Shown here: piece after piece, positions 9,017 to 17,281 of the stretch
Layout of the letters: each line of letters begins with the position of its first letter
Position numbering within the stretch: the stretch's first letter is position 1
Source of the DNA: Ekhidna lutea
GTDB taxonomy: Bacteria; Bacteroidota; Bacteroidia; Cytophagales; Cyclobacteriaceae
Assembly: GCF_900188325.1 (NCBI RefSeq)
Contig: NZ_FZPD01000001.1
Coordinates: 846,424 to 910,423, forward strand
Direction of reading: 5' to 3'
DNA length: 64,000 nucleotides
The notes under the pieces: model-generated
The model's database searches: none
What the model was told of the DNA's origin: nothing
The model's input: the letters and a program-made list of their open reading frames with translations, nothing else
Translations under genes and position numbers: made by a program

Positions 9017-10177
9017 TTATTCCACTAAATGGCTCTCATAAATCTGAAGCTGCTTTTCGAAGCACTTTTTCCAAGTGAATTGCTTCGCATAATTTATCAC
9101 AGAATTTTTCTGACTTTCTCTCTCTTTGGATTCTGCAAATTGCCTAATTAAAATTGCTAATTCTTCGGAATTACGTTTCTTTAGTAATAGTGGAACCCCA
9201 GAGTTGGTTGCATGTTCTCGTGCAGCTCCGTCACTAGCAGCAATCACAGGAGCTCCACACGCGTAAGCCTCCAGTATAGATAGTCCGAAGGTTTCCCATT
9301 GACTAAGTGCAAAACACAAATCAGCTTCTCTGTAGTGTTTGGCTAAACTGCTTTTGTCACTTAGATAGCCAATATAGTGAACGTTGGCGTATTTGTTTGC
9401 CAAAGATTTTGTCTTGTTATCAGCTGGACCGGAACCTGCTATAATTAGCTTGGGCTCATAGCCAAGATATTTACAAACCTTCGGATATGCCTTAAGTACC
9501 AAATCGATACCTTTTTCTTTATTTAATCTATGAGCAAAAAATAATGAAATTCGATCATTTTTGAGTGTGTCTGCATTTCCTCTTTCTTGATGATTGAAGG
9601 TTTCTAAATCAACACCTAGTGGCAGATAAATTATATTATAGATTCCATTTGCTTTCATTCTATCTCCAATCAAGCGGCTGGAAACCATAATTCCATCCAT
9701 CTTATTATAGCGTTTTCTTGCATACAACCACCCTAATTTCTCAGCTAATCCAGCGATATAGCTACCTGCAAATTGGAAATTTCTTTTGAATGATGTTACG
9801 GGAAAATCGTTGTGCCAGAAACCAAAAACTTTAGCTTTCAACTTATTCTTTTTTAGGATCGAATTCACCATTTTAGGAAGAAAGAAAGGGGAGCCAACCT
9901 CGATAACATCAGGATTATATTTCAGGAATATATGTTCCAGTTTTTTGGCATCCAACAAGTTTTTGTATCCATCATTTCTAAACGGCTGTTTGACTTCCAA
10001 ATGCTCTATGAACGTATTGCTTGCAATTTGCTCAGTATATGTTTTGTCATCATTCATTACAAAAACATAGCGGATATTGCTTCTTTCTTTATAGAAGTTA
10101 AGTTTTTCTAAATGGTATCGACGGACGCCACCACCATTTGGACTCCAAAAATTGTTGCAATCAATGATACAGTGCAT
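9017..10177 (-). CDS. glycosyltransferase family 4 (GT-B fold)
   Basis: Protein of 386 residues. 'NGGGVRRYHLEKL' at the N-terminus is the Gly-rich donor-domain loop, and the C-terminal half contains 'FAHRLNKEKGIDLVLKAY' and 'ALSQWETFGLSILEAYACG', the E-x7-E nucleotide-sugar site of GT4 retaining enzymes. It likely transfers a hexose onto a lipid-linked glycan. It is a single gene on the minus strand between two plus-strand units, so it is probably transcribed from its own promoter in the 10178-10342 gap. Confidence 0.88.
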   Translation of the reverse strand: MHCIIDCNNFWSPNGGGVRRYHLEKLNFYKERSNIRYVFVMNDDKTYTEQIASNTFIEHLEVKQPFRNDGYKNLLDAKKLEHIFLKYNPDVIEVGSPFFLPKMVNSILKKNKLKAKVFGFWHNDFPVTSFKRNFQFAGSYIAGLAEKLGWLYARKRYNKMDGIMVSSRLIGDRMKANGIYNIIYLPLGVDLETFNHQERGNADTLKNDRISLFFAHRLNKEKGIDLVLKAYPKVCKYLGYEPKLIIAGSGPADNKTKSLANKYANVHYIGYLSDKSSLAKHYREADLCFALSQWETFGLSILEAYACGAPVIAASDGAAREHATNSGVPLLLKKRNSEELAILIRQFAESKERESQKNSVINYAKQFTWKKCFEKQLQIYESHLVE

Positions 10178-10342
10178 TAGTTGATTGAGTAAGTCGGTAA
10201 TGGGACCAATTCGAACTATTTAAGTATTGCAATGATAACTTTGGGCTAAAATATAAAATAGAATTTTGGTGCAGCCTTATTAAACCTTTGTATCTAAACC
10301 ATTACTTCTAAATGAATCACGCCAGGTTGTAACAACCAAATT

Positions 10343-11044
10343 ATGAAAATCGCCATCTGCCAATTGATAACACCTAATATTGATGCTTTTGCAAAATATA
10401 GCTCAGCCTCCATTTTAGCATATTGTAAAAAACATCACTACTCATACTTTATACAAAGAGATAAACTCATCGATAATCTTCATATCAACTGGACCAAGAT
10501 TCGATTGGTTGAGCAGCTTCTTGATAAGGGCTATGATTATGTCACATTAATAGACGCTGATATTTTACTCACAGACATAAATCGTTCGGTAGAAAGCTTT
10601 ATTAAAGATGATCAGGTAGTTATTACTATGGTTGAAGATACCCATCTTTTTATCAAGAGCCGGCCAAATGCTGGCTTTATCCTAATAAAAAATAACCATG
10701 ATGGAAAAAAATTGATTAAAATGTGGTTAGATGCCGCCTATTCAGATACAGTTTTGGCTGATAAGCATCCGAGAAACCAACGAATTTACTGGAAATATGT
10801 GCAGCCGTTTTACCGCGAAAAACAACATCTAATTCCATATAAATATATTTCCAAGTATTTCTTTTGGTTCAATAAATTTTTAAAAGGAGGGAAGTTTGCT
10901 TACCATTTTGATCAGACCAACAATAAAGTCAGATCAATGTATATGGGGAAAGAGTATTATAGAATGCAATATTCAGAAATTGAGTTGGGAACAACGAAAG
11001 AAGTTCTTTCGCAAAAGAAGGGTTTAGTAGAAGTATTATCTTAA
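10343..11044 (+). CDS. galactosyl/mannosyltransferase, GT34-like
   Basis: Protein of 233 residues resembling the galactosyl transferase GMA12/MNN10 (GT34) family. The start 'MKIAICQLITPNID' is followed by 'YSYFIQRDK', then 'WTKIRLVEQLLDKGYDYVTL' leading into 'DADILL', the DxD metal motif. 'SRPNAGFILIKN' is the usual follow-on strand. Donor sugar unknown. It overlaps the convergent GT2 at 11041 by 4 bp at the stop codons. Confidence 0.75.
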   Translation: MKIAICQLITPNIDAFAKYSSASILAYCKKHHYSYFIQRDKLIDNLHINWTKIRLVEQLLDKGYDYVTLIDADILLTDINRSVESFIKDDQVVITMVEDTHLFIKSRPNAGFILIKNNHDGKKLIKMWLDAAYSDTVLADKHPRNQRIYWKYVQPFYREKQHLIPYKYISKYFFWFNKFLKGGKFAYHFDQTNNKVRSMYMGKEYYRMQYSEIELGTTKEVLSQKKGLVEVLS

Positions 11045-11757
11045 TTAATTCTCTCCCATTCTTTAATATGATTTTTTTTCATAAAAATCTGTTTGAAAAT
11101 ACTTAATAAAGCGTCTTTGATAAGATTGAAATACCCAACCTTACGATATCTCCTCGGAGATTCAAGAATAGTACAATTTTTTATAAAACTTAATTTCCCA
11201 ATTTTAGAAAGCTTCTTAAATAGAAAGCTATCTTCCCCATGAGATCGATTTTCATCGTACCCATTGACTACCCAAAAATCCTCCCTTCGAACTACTTGAC
11301 AATGGCCAGTGGAAAAAGGTATATTCAAGAATATGCTTAACTGTATTACATTGTTAAGAAAAAAATGAAATATTTGATCTTTCCAAATTCTCTCATTAGG
11401 GAACGTTTGGATTTTTAAGGTTGCAGCGACTAGCTTTTTATTTTGAAAAACATTAATAATTAATTCTACAAAGGATAGAATGTCTTCAAAAAGCGTGTCG
11501 CAATCACAAAAAATAAACAGGTCGCCATTAGCATGCTTAGCACCAAGATTTCGTCCAATAGCAATGTTTTTTACAGTTTGGACTACATAAACGCTCGCTC
11601 CTAACTTTTTTGCGATCGCTCTGGTATGATCCTGACTACCACCATCGGCAACAATAACTTCATAGTCGTATTTTCCCTTAAGTAGGTCAAACTGTCTTAA
11701 TGTTTGACCAATAAGCTTTTCTTCGTTGAGTGCAGGTATAATAAAAGATAATTTCAT
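11041..11757 (-). CDS. glycosyltransferase family 2
   Basis: GT2 protein of 238 residues. 'SFIIPALNEEKLIGQTLRQF' and 'VIVADGGSQDHT' form the nucleotide-binding half, and 'LFIFCDCDTLF' gives the DxD. 'GHCQVVRREDFWVVNGYDE' and 'GEDSFLFKKL' form the acceptor/catalytic half. It is shorter than the other GT2 proteins here and closer to the processive-like or dolichol-phosphate-type subfamily. It is probably part of the same glycan locus but transcribed in the opposite sense. Confidence 0.85.
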   Translation of the reverse strand: MKLSFIIPALNEEKLIGQTLRQFDLLKGKYDYEVIVADGGSQDHTRAIAKKLGASVYVVQTVKNIAIGRNLGAKHANGDLFIFCDCDTLFEDILSFVELIINVFQNKKLVAATLKIQTFPNERIWKDQIFHFFLNNVIQLSIFLNIPFSTGHCQVVRREDFWVVNGYDENRSHGEDSFLFKKLSKIGKLSFIKNCTILESPRRYRKVGYFNLIKDALLSIFKQIFMKKNHIKEWERIN

Positions 11758-11966
11758 TCCCTTGAACAGGTCCTTTAAATTAAAATTGTATATTGATTGG
11801 TTAATGTTCTTTTATAGGTGGCTGATAATGAGGTTTGAAACTAAAAAGGCTTTTTATCCATTTGCTCAAAAAAGATTTCTTTAAATCATCATTCAAGATA
11901 CAACAGGTGTATAAAGGAAGTAACAGTAAAGCTATCTAAATTTGCCTATACAACTCTGTCTAATTA

Positions 11967-12605
11967 ATGACTAGAACGTCTACAAATAATACCACTCGTC
12001 TCTATAATAACAACTTTTTAGAGATATTGTCCAGGTGCCCTTTCTGGTTGCCATTGGTAGTTTTCATTCCAGTTGTTTTTTATTTTTCGTTTATTGGATT
12101 TACTTCTTTAAGTGAAGGTCTTATACTTGAAGGCATCTTGATCGCTGTTGGAGGAGTTATATCATGGTCATTGACTGAGTACTTGGTACATCGCTTTGTT
12201 TTTCATTACCAACCCAAAAGTGCCTTCTGGAAAAGGTTCGTTTATGTTGTGCATGGAGTGCATCATGATTATCCAAACGATTTGAACCGATTAGTTTTTC
12301 CAGTAACAGTCAGTATACCGCTAGGGTTTGTTGTTTATTACTTATTTGGACTAATACCATGGACTGTTGAGGCATACCATTGGATTTTTTACAGTTTTTA
12401 TGCTGTAGGTTATCTGTGTTATGACATGATTCATTTTGCCACTCATGCAGTGTCTAACAACAATAAGCTTTTTACTTCGATCAAAAGGCATCACTTGAAT
12501 CACCATTATCAAAAATCCAATACAAAGTATGGGGTAAGCTCCGGGTTATGGGATATCGTTTTCAACTCTTTGGGAAGTAAAAAAAAGGGTGTTCAGGATA
12601 AGTAA
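11967..12605 (+). CDS. fatty acid 2-hydroxylase (FA2H/Scs7-like), membrane di-iron
   Basis: Integral membrane protein of 212 residues in the fatty acid hydroxylase superfamily. It shows the FA2H/Scs7 block order: 'EYLVHRFVFH' (H75, H80), 'HGVHHDYPNDLNRLVFP' (H96, H99, H100), 'GYLCYDMIHFATH' (H156, H160) and 'KRHHLNHHYQ' (H175, H176, H179, H180), ending 'GVSSGLWDIVF'. Eukaryotic FA2H hydroxylates C2 of the N-acyl chain of (dihydro)ceramide and needs an N-terminal cytochrome b5 domain, which is absent here. Hydrophobic segments at about 28-62 and 110-150 flank the His clusters. With two ceramide gene sets nearby, 2-hydroxylation of ceramide acyl chains is the best guess. Confidence 0.8.
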   Translation: MTRTSTNNTTRLYNNNFLEILSRCPFWLPLVVFIPVVFYFSFIGFTSLSEGLILEGILIAVGGVISWSLTEYLVHRFVFHYQPKSAFWKRFVYVVHGVHHDYPNDLNRLVFPVTVSIPLGFVVYYLFGLIPWTVEAYHWIFYSFYAVGYLCYDMIHFATHAVSNNNKLFTSIKRHHLNHHYQKSNTKYGVSSGLWDIVFNSLGSKKKGVQDK

Positions 12606-12670
12606 CAACCAAAGTATTGACTGGGATTATCTAACATGGCGAGCATGATAACTTGTTTCAACGCATCATG

Positions 12671-13858
12671 TTAAACAGATTCTTCTTTGCTCTTCTTATC
12701 CCATTCAGAAGCAAAAACTGTGTTGAAAAACTCGTTTACTTCATTTTTATTGTTTACTGCTCTTGAAATTGTGTAAATAGGTGATTTTTTAGGATTCTTT
12801 AAAAATTCAATTATTTGACCTGTAAATAAAATGGACGAATTGGTGATGAGTTTAGAACCTGGTTTCAAGGGCTCTACCCATCTGGTAGCACAACCTACAG
12901 TCAAGGAACTTAAATTTCTTACATCATGCCACCACCACGGTGGGTTGTAAAGAAGATCTCCCGGCTCTAAAGTAACCTTATAAACGGGAATATTATTGAA
13001 GTAAGGGTGTTCCTTATGCATAAGTTCATAGAAATTCCCTTTCATCCCATGGTTCATTAATTCTGATACTGCAAATGTCCCGTATTTGCTTAGGGTAGTC
13101 TGTAACACCGGTGCATAACTAGGATGAATGAAGTGCCATTCTTTTTTACCCTGGATGTTGAGAAATATATTCTCAGCATTAGCAGAATGAAGAGAAGAAC
13201 GACTCCCGGCATCTCTTTTGATAAACCACTGGTGCAGTGCATAATCCTTTTTTTGAATTTTCCTGAGTTTTCTGCCATTACAAAGCCTATAGAAATCCAT
13301 TCTGTTTAGGATCCCATGAAAATTATTTACGTAATAATTATTGTATTTATCGAGTGTAAGGTAATCCCTTAGACTAGTCCTGGCTACATTAATATTTCTG
13401 CCGTCAGGAGAAATATCTTTATCAAAACTGAAATTTGCACATTCAACTTCAATATCCCCAAATTTCGAAATTAGGTTTTCTTCTTTGGTAAGTTCCGTAA
13501 TAGGTGCATCTGACAAAAAGCCTCGTACTACCACAGGTTCATTCACCTTATTTTTCCATTCTTTAAAATTATCATGTGTAAAATCTTTAATATTTATTTC
13601 TGTGATTGCAACCGGACCATTACTCTCAAACTTCTTCCTCTTCATGAGGATTTGAATATTTTTTGAATGAATCTTCTTGAATTGTTTACCAATGAAACTT
13701 GGGTTCTCGTGTTTTATGATGGTTCTCCCTTTCGCATCTTTCTTTCTTAGAGAGAGTTCAAAAATCAGGTCAAATAAGAAAAGTAATCTCCACCTAAATG
13801 AATAAAATGAAGGCCTCAGTGTAGGTAACTTTTTTTTATGAATATTATCTATGTCCAT
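12671..13858 (-). CDS. cupin-8/JmjC-like protein with HxA in place of HxD (paralogue 1)
   Basis: Protein of 395 residues with a C-terminal cupin-8 (FIH/JmjC-like) domain at about 85-330. The metal-site block reads LHSANAEN, giving H224, A226 and N230, followed by 'IQGKKEW' (K239, equivalent to the 2OG-binding Lys of FIH) and the distal His in 'YNPPWWWHDV' (H311). From memory of FIH (H199, D201, N205, K214, H279), the spacing matches exactly except that the acidic ligand D201 is replaced by Ala. Such HxA/HxG sites occur in Fe/2OG halogenases, or mark loss of activity. The N-terminal 75 residues are basic with an aromatic-rich stretch. Tandem with a close paralogue 205 bp upstream. Confidence 0.72.
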   Translation of the reverse strand: MDIDNIHKKKLPTLRPSFYSFRWRLLFLFDLIFELSLRKKDAKGRTIIKHENPSFIGKQFKKIHSKNIQILMKRKKFESNGPVAITEINIKDFTHDNFKEWKNKVNEPVVVRGFLSDAPITELTKEENLISKFGDIEVECANFSFDKDISPDGRNINVARTSLRDYLTLDKYNNYYVNNFHGILNRMDFYRLCNGRKLRKIQKKDYALHQWFIKRDAGSRSSLHSANAENIFLNIQGKKEWHFIHPSYAPVLQTTLSKYGTFAVSELMNHGMKGNFYELMHKEHPYFNNIPVYKVTLEPGDLLYNPPWWWHDVRNLSSLTVGCATRWVEPLKPGSKLITNSSILFTGQIIEFLKNPKKSPIYTISRAVNNKNEVNEFFNTVFASEWDKKSKEESV

Positions 13859-14063
13859 TAAATTTTTGCATTTAAGCGAGAAAAACTATTAGAAATAGCC
13901 TTTTATAGGGAGTGTATTTCGTTTAGCAAGTAAATTCAAAAGTACAGTATTTCATGTTATTTTATCCGTGTGATTTTTAACCATTAATGCTGCTAAAGAA
14001 ACTTTTAAAAGTAACTCTTAATAGCATATGAGATGATTTTTTAATGTCATTTACAGCAAATTA

Positions 14064-15248
14064 CTAAACGGATACTTTTTTATTCTCTTCCCATTCTGAC
14101 GAAAAAATACTGTTAATAAATTCTCCCGCTTCTTCTCCATTATTCACCGATTTCCCAATTTTGTAAAGTGAAGATTTTTTAGGGTTTTTTAGGAATTCTA
14201 TTACCTGACCTGCAAATAAGACGGGCGAATTGGTGATTAGTTTGGATCGTATTTTTAGAGGCTCCACCCATCTGGTTGCACAACCAACTGTCAAAGGGCT
14301 TAAGTTTCTTACATCATGCCACCACCACGGTGGGTTGTAAAGTAGGTCTCCGGGTTGCAAAGTGACTTTATAAACAGGAATGTGCTTAAAATAAGGGAAA
14401 GCATTGCACATTAGGTCGTAAAAATCTCCTTTTTCGTGATGGTTTGTTAAATCAGACACGGCATAAACACCATATTTGCTTAGCGTGGCATGGATTAATG
14501 GAGTATAACTGGGATGGATGAAGTGCCATTCTTTTTTACCCTGAATGTTCAGGAATATATTCTCTCCGTTAGCACAATGGAGCGAAGATCGAACAAGAGC
14601 TCCTCTTTTAATAAACCATTGGTTCAATGCATTACCGTTCTTTTGTATTTTTCTAATCTCTCTGCCTTTACAGAGTCGGTAGAAATCCATTTTGTTTAGT
14701 ATTCCATGAAAATTATTTACATAATAATTATTGAATTTATCAAGAGTGAGATAATCTCTAAGATTTGTTTTGAAAGTTGATACATTCCTCCCATCTGAAG
14801 ATGTTGAGTTATCAACACTTAGATTAACACATTGAACCTCTACGTCTCCAAGTTTAGAGATTAAGTTTTCTTCTTTTGTTAGCTCCATAATCGGTGCGCC
14901 ATCTAAAAATCCGCGTACAACAACAGGTTCATTTACTTCATCCTTCCACCTTTTGAAGGTACTATGTGTGAAATCATTGATATCCATTTCAATAATCGCT
15001 ATAGGACCCTCGCTTTCAAAAGCTTTTTCTTTCATAAGTTTTTTGACTGCTTTTGCATGAATCTTTTGAAAGCACCTTCCAATAAAGCTTGGGTTCTTTT
15101 GTTTCTGAAGTGTCTTTCCTTGAGCATTTTTTTTCTTTAGTGAGAATCCAAAAAGCTGATCAAGCAAGAAAAGCATCTGCCACCTAAATGAATGAAATGA
15201 AAACCTTAGCTTCGGTGGCCTCTTTTCAAGTATACTATTTATGTCCAT
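14064..15248 (-). CDS. cupin-8/JmjC-like protein with HxA in place of HxD (paralogue 2)
   Basis: Close relative of the preceding protein, alignable without gaps over most of its length by eye. It has LHCANGEN (H224, A226, N230 counted from the MDINS start), 'NIQGKKEW' with K239, and 'YNPPWWWHDV' with H311. The acidic ligand is again Ala, so the change predates or survived the duplication. I set the start at the ATG at 15248, which lines up with MDIDN of the paralogue; an upstream ATG at 15272 adds eight residues. Role unknown: a 2OG-dependent halogenase, a hydroxylase with altered metal binding, or a binding protein are all possible. Confidence 0.72.
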   Translation of the reverse strand: MDINSILEKRPPKLRFSFHSFRWQMLFLLDQLFGFSLKKKNAQGKTLQKQKNPSFIGRCFQKIHAKAVKKLMKEKAFESEGPIAIIEMDINDFTHSTFKRWKDEVNEPVVVRGFLDGAPIMELTKEENLISKLGDVEVQCVNLSVDNSTSSDGRNVSTFKTNLRDYLTLDKFNNYYVNNFHGILNKMDFYRLCKGREIRKIQKNGNALNQWFIKRGALVRSSLHCANGENIFLNIQGKKEWHFIHPSYTPLIHATLSKYGVYAVSDLTNHHEKGDFYDLMCNAFPYFKHIPVYKVTLQPGDLLYNPPWWWHDVRNLSPLTVGCATRWVEPLKIRSKLITNSPVLFAGQVIEFLKNPKKSSLYKIGKSVNNGEEAGEFINSIFSSEWEENKKVSV

Positions 15249-15432
15249 AAAGTTTTTTCGTTGATTGGGCAATGTATTGCAAACACCATTTCTCTATGAG
15301 AGAATTAATGGTTTTGCACCAAACGTTGTAAAAATACCACACTTTGTAGGTATACTCAGATCAAGGTGAGGCAAGATTATTCTTTGTATTAAAAGCTGAA
15401 TGAGGTAGTTTTCCGTGGAAGATTTCACAGAC

Positions 15433-16986
15433 ATGGGGAAAAGAAAAGTTTATTTGATCAATCCAATAGAAGCAGATGTAGGGTATTTTAAGTGGCCTAA
15501 TAGCAGTGGAGGTCTAACCGATTATGTCTACATAGCCGATCTGGCTACAACTTCGGTAGCAAGACTAATGGAATCATATTTTGAAGTGGAAATCTGTGAA
15601 GCCTCCATTCAAGGAGTTGATTATTCAACTGATGCTGATTTTATAGCTATAACCGGAAAGATTAGCCAGTGGAATCACATGAAGGAGATATCTCAAGAAT
15701 TTAAGAAGAGAGATAAGACTGTGATTATCGGAGGCTCATACGCCTCTCTTTCATATGAAAAGGTACGACCTTACTGTGATGTATTAATAAGGGGTGAGAT
15801 TGAGGAAATTGCTGACGAAATATTTTCTGAAATTGCGTCAGGTAACTATAAAAAGGAATATGTAGGCACACAGCCTGATATGTCAAAACTTTTAGTGCCA
15901 AGATGGGATCTTTACCCTAACGAGAAAGCACTTATGGGTTCCATCCAGATCTCAAGAGGTTGTCCGTTTCAATGTGAGTTTTGTGATGTGATTGAATATT
16001 TGGGAAGAAAGCAGAGGCATAAACCGGTTGATAATATTCTTTCCGAGCTGGATGAACTTTATAAAGTTGGTTATAGAGAGGCTTTTATTGCAGATGACAA
16101 CCTCACAGTTCATAGGAAAAAAGCAAAAGAAATCTTAAAAGCAATTGGCGACTGGAATAGAAAGCAATCAGACGGACCGATGTTGTTTAGGACTCAAGCT
16201 TCCATTGATCTTGCCAAAGATGATGAAATGATGGATTTGGCGACCTATGCAGGTTTATTCGCCGTTTTTATTGGAATTGAAACACCCAATGTGGAAAGCT
16301 TGAAGGAAACGAGAAAATTTCAAAACTTAAGAATTGACCTGGTAGATCAAATTCATAAGGTATTCAACAGTGGGTTGAGTATATATGGTGGAATGATCGT
16401 AGGGTTTGATAATGACACCCTTGATATTTTTGAAAGACAATTCAATTTCATTTCTGAATCTTCAATTCCATATGTCACCTATGGTCTCCTTAATGCACCG
16501 GATCAAACACCACTTCACGAACGATTGGAGAAAGCCGGTAGACTCGTTCCTGAAAATGAAGGAACAGTAGCTGGGAATGCTTACGAAACCAATATTTTAT
16601 TCGAAAATATCTCAACAGAGGAAGCTCAAATAGGCTCAAAATGGCTTATGAATAATATGTATGCCGCAGAAAATTTTGGAGAGCGACTTTGCCATTTTAT
16701 AGAATTGTTAGGAAAAGGCGTTCATAATGAACAAAGTTATCAGATAAAATCACTCAATGGGGTTATAAAAGAATTATTCAAAGTGATCCGAAGCATAAAA
16801 AGAATGGGAGTGGAAGAAGAACAAATGCATGACAGAGTAATAAGAATGCTCTCGAAACACCCTAATGCAACTCCGCATGTATTAAACTATCTCTCATTGT
16901 ATGCTTCTATAAGGGCAACAATGAAATTTAATGACACGTGGGATCAAAACTTAGTAGGAAGACCAGCATTTGAAGTACAGTTATAG
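15433..16986 (+). CDS. B12-binding-type radical SAM enzyme
   Basis: Radical SAM protein of about 517 residues. The N-terminal 150 residues form a B12-binding-like Rossmann domain ('VIIGGSYASLS' followed by 'CDVLIRGEIEEIADEIF') without the DxHxxG motif, as in class B methyltransferases and related oxidoreductases. The 4Fe-4S motif is 'SRGCPFQCEFCD' (C177, C181, C184 from the ATG start). The C-terminal region has the shape of the DUF4070-type tail. I chose the ATG at 15433; a GTG at 15415 is in frame. It diverges from the cupin pair and converges with the ACP/KAS set. Methylation or another modification of a lipid or phosphonate is plausible, but substrate is not readable. Confidence 0.83.
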   Translation: MGKRKVYLINPIEADVGYFKWPNSSGGLTDYVYIADLATTSVARLMESYFEVEICEASIQGVDYSTDADFIAITGKISQWNHMKEISQEFKKRDKTVIIGGSYASLSYEKVRPYCDVLIRGEIEEIADEIFSEIASGNYKKEYVGTQPDMSKLLVPRWDLYPNEKALMGSIQISRGCPFQCEFCDVIEYLGRKQRHKPVDNILSELDELYKVGYREAFIADDNLTVHRKKAKEILKAIGDWNRKQSDGPMLFRTQASIDLAKDDEMMDLATYAGLFAVFIGIETPNVESLKETRKFQNLRIDLVDQIHKVFNSGLSIYGGMIVGFDNDTLDIFERQFNFISESSIPYVTYGLLNAPDQTPLHERLEKAGRLVPENEGTVAGNAYETNILFENISTEEAQIGSKWLMNNMYAAENFGERLCHFIELLGKGVHNEQSYQIKSLNGVIKELFKVIRSIKRMGVEEEQMHDRVIRMLSKHPNATPHVLNYLSLYASIRATMKFNDTWDQNLVGRPAFEVQL

Positions 16987-17029
16987 CTTGTAGTACACCA
17001 CTTGGCCCTAAGCCATCTGTGAAATTACT

Positions 17030-17281
17030 TTACTTACTAATCCTTGATTGGACAAGTTCTAAAGCATCTCCAACGGTGTTTATTTTTCCAATTGATTCAT
17101 CTTCGATGGTAATGCCAAATTGTTCTTCAATATCAAGGATAATATCAACAATATGAACGGAATTAATTTTGAGGTCATTGATCAAATGTTGATCAAATGT
17201 GATATTGGAAGGGTCTATTTCATCTGGCAAGTAAGCGTCGATTATATCAAGTAATTCAGATTGAATTTTGGTTTTGTCCAT
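17030..17281 (-). CDS. acyl carrier protein (set A)
   Basis: Acidic four-helix carrier protein of 83 residues. The phosphopantetheine Ser lies in 'DLKINSVHIVDI' (the usual DSL is replaced by INS), followed by the helix III stretch 'EEQFGITIEDE'. It overlaps the 3' end of the ketosynthase gene by 26 bp, so the two are translationally coupled. It closely resembles the second ACP at 31998, whose site reads 'INSAHIVDI'. It is likely a dedicated carrier for the acyl chain used by the neighbouring serine palmitoyltransferase rather than the housekeeping AcpP. Confidence 0.85.
   Translation of the reverse strand: MDKTKIQSELLDIIDAYLPDEIDPSNITFDQHLINDLKINSVHIVDIILDIEEQFGITIEDESIGKINTVGDALELVQSRISK

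Noticed and set aside
9017..11757. GT4, GT34-like and GT2 genes as part of the sphingolipid locus
   Set aside because: Their orientation and neighbours tie them to the glycan region; nothing in sequence links them to lipids.
11758..11966. Minus-strand frame with hydrophobic text then KKSFLSKWIKSL
   Set aside because: No ATG or GTG start; only TTG/CTG codons. Probably chance.
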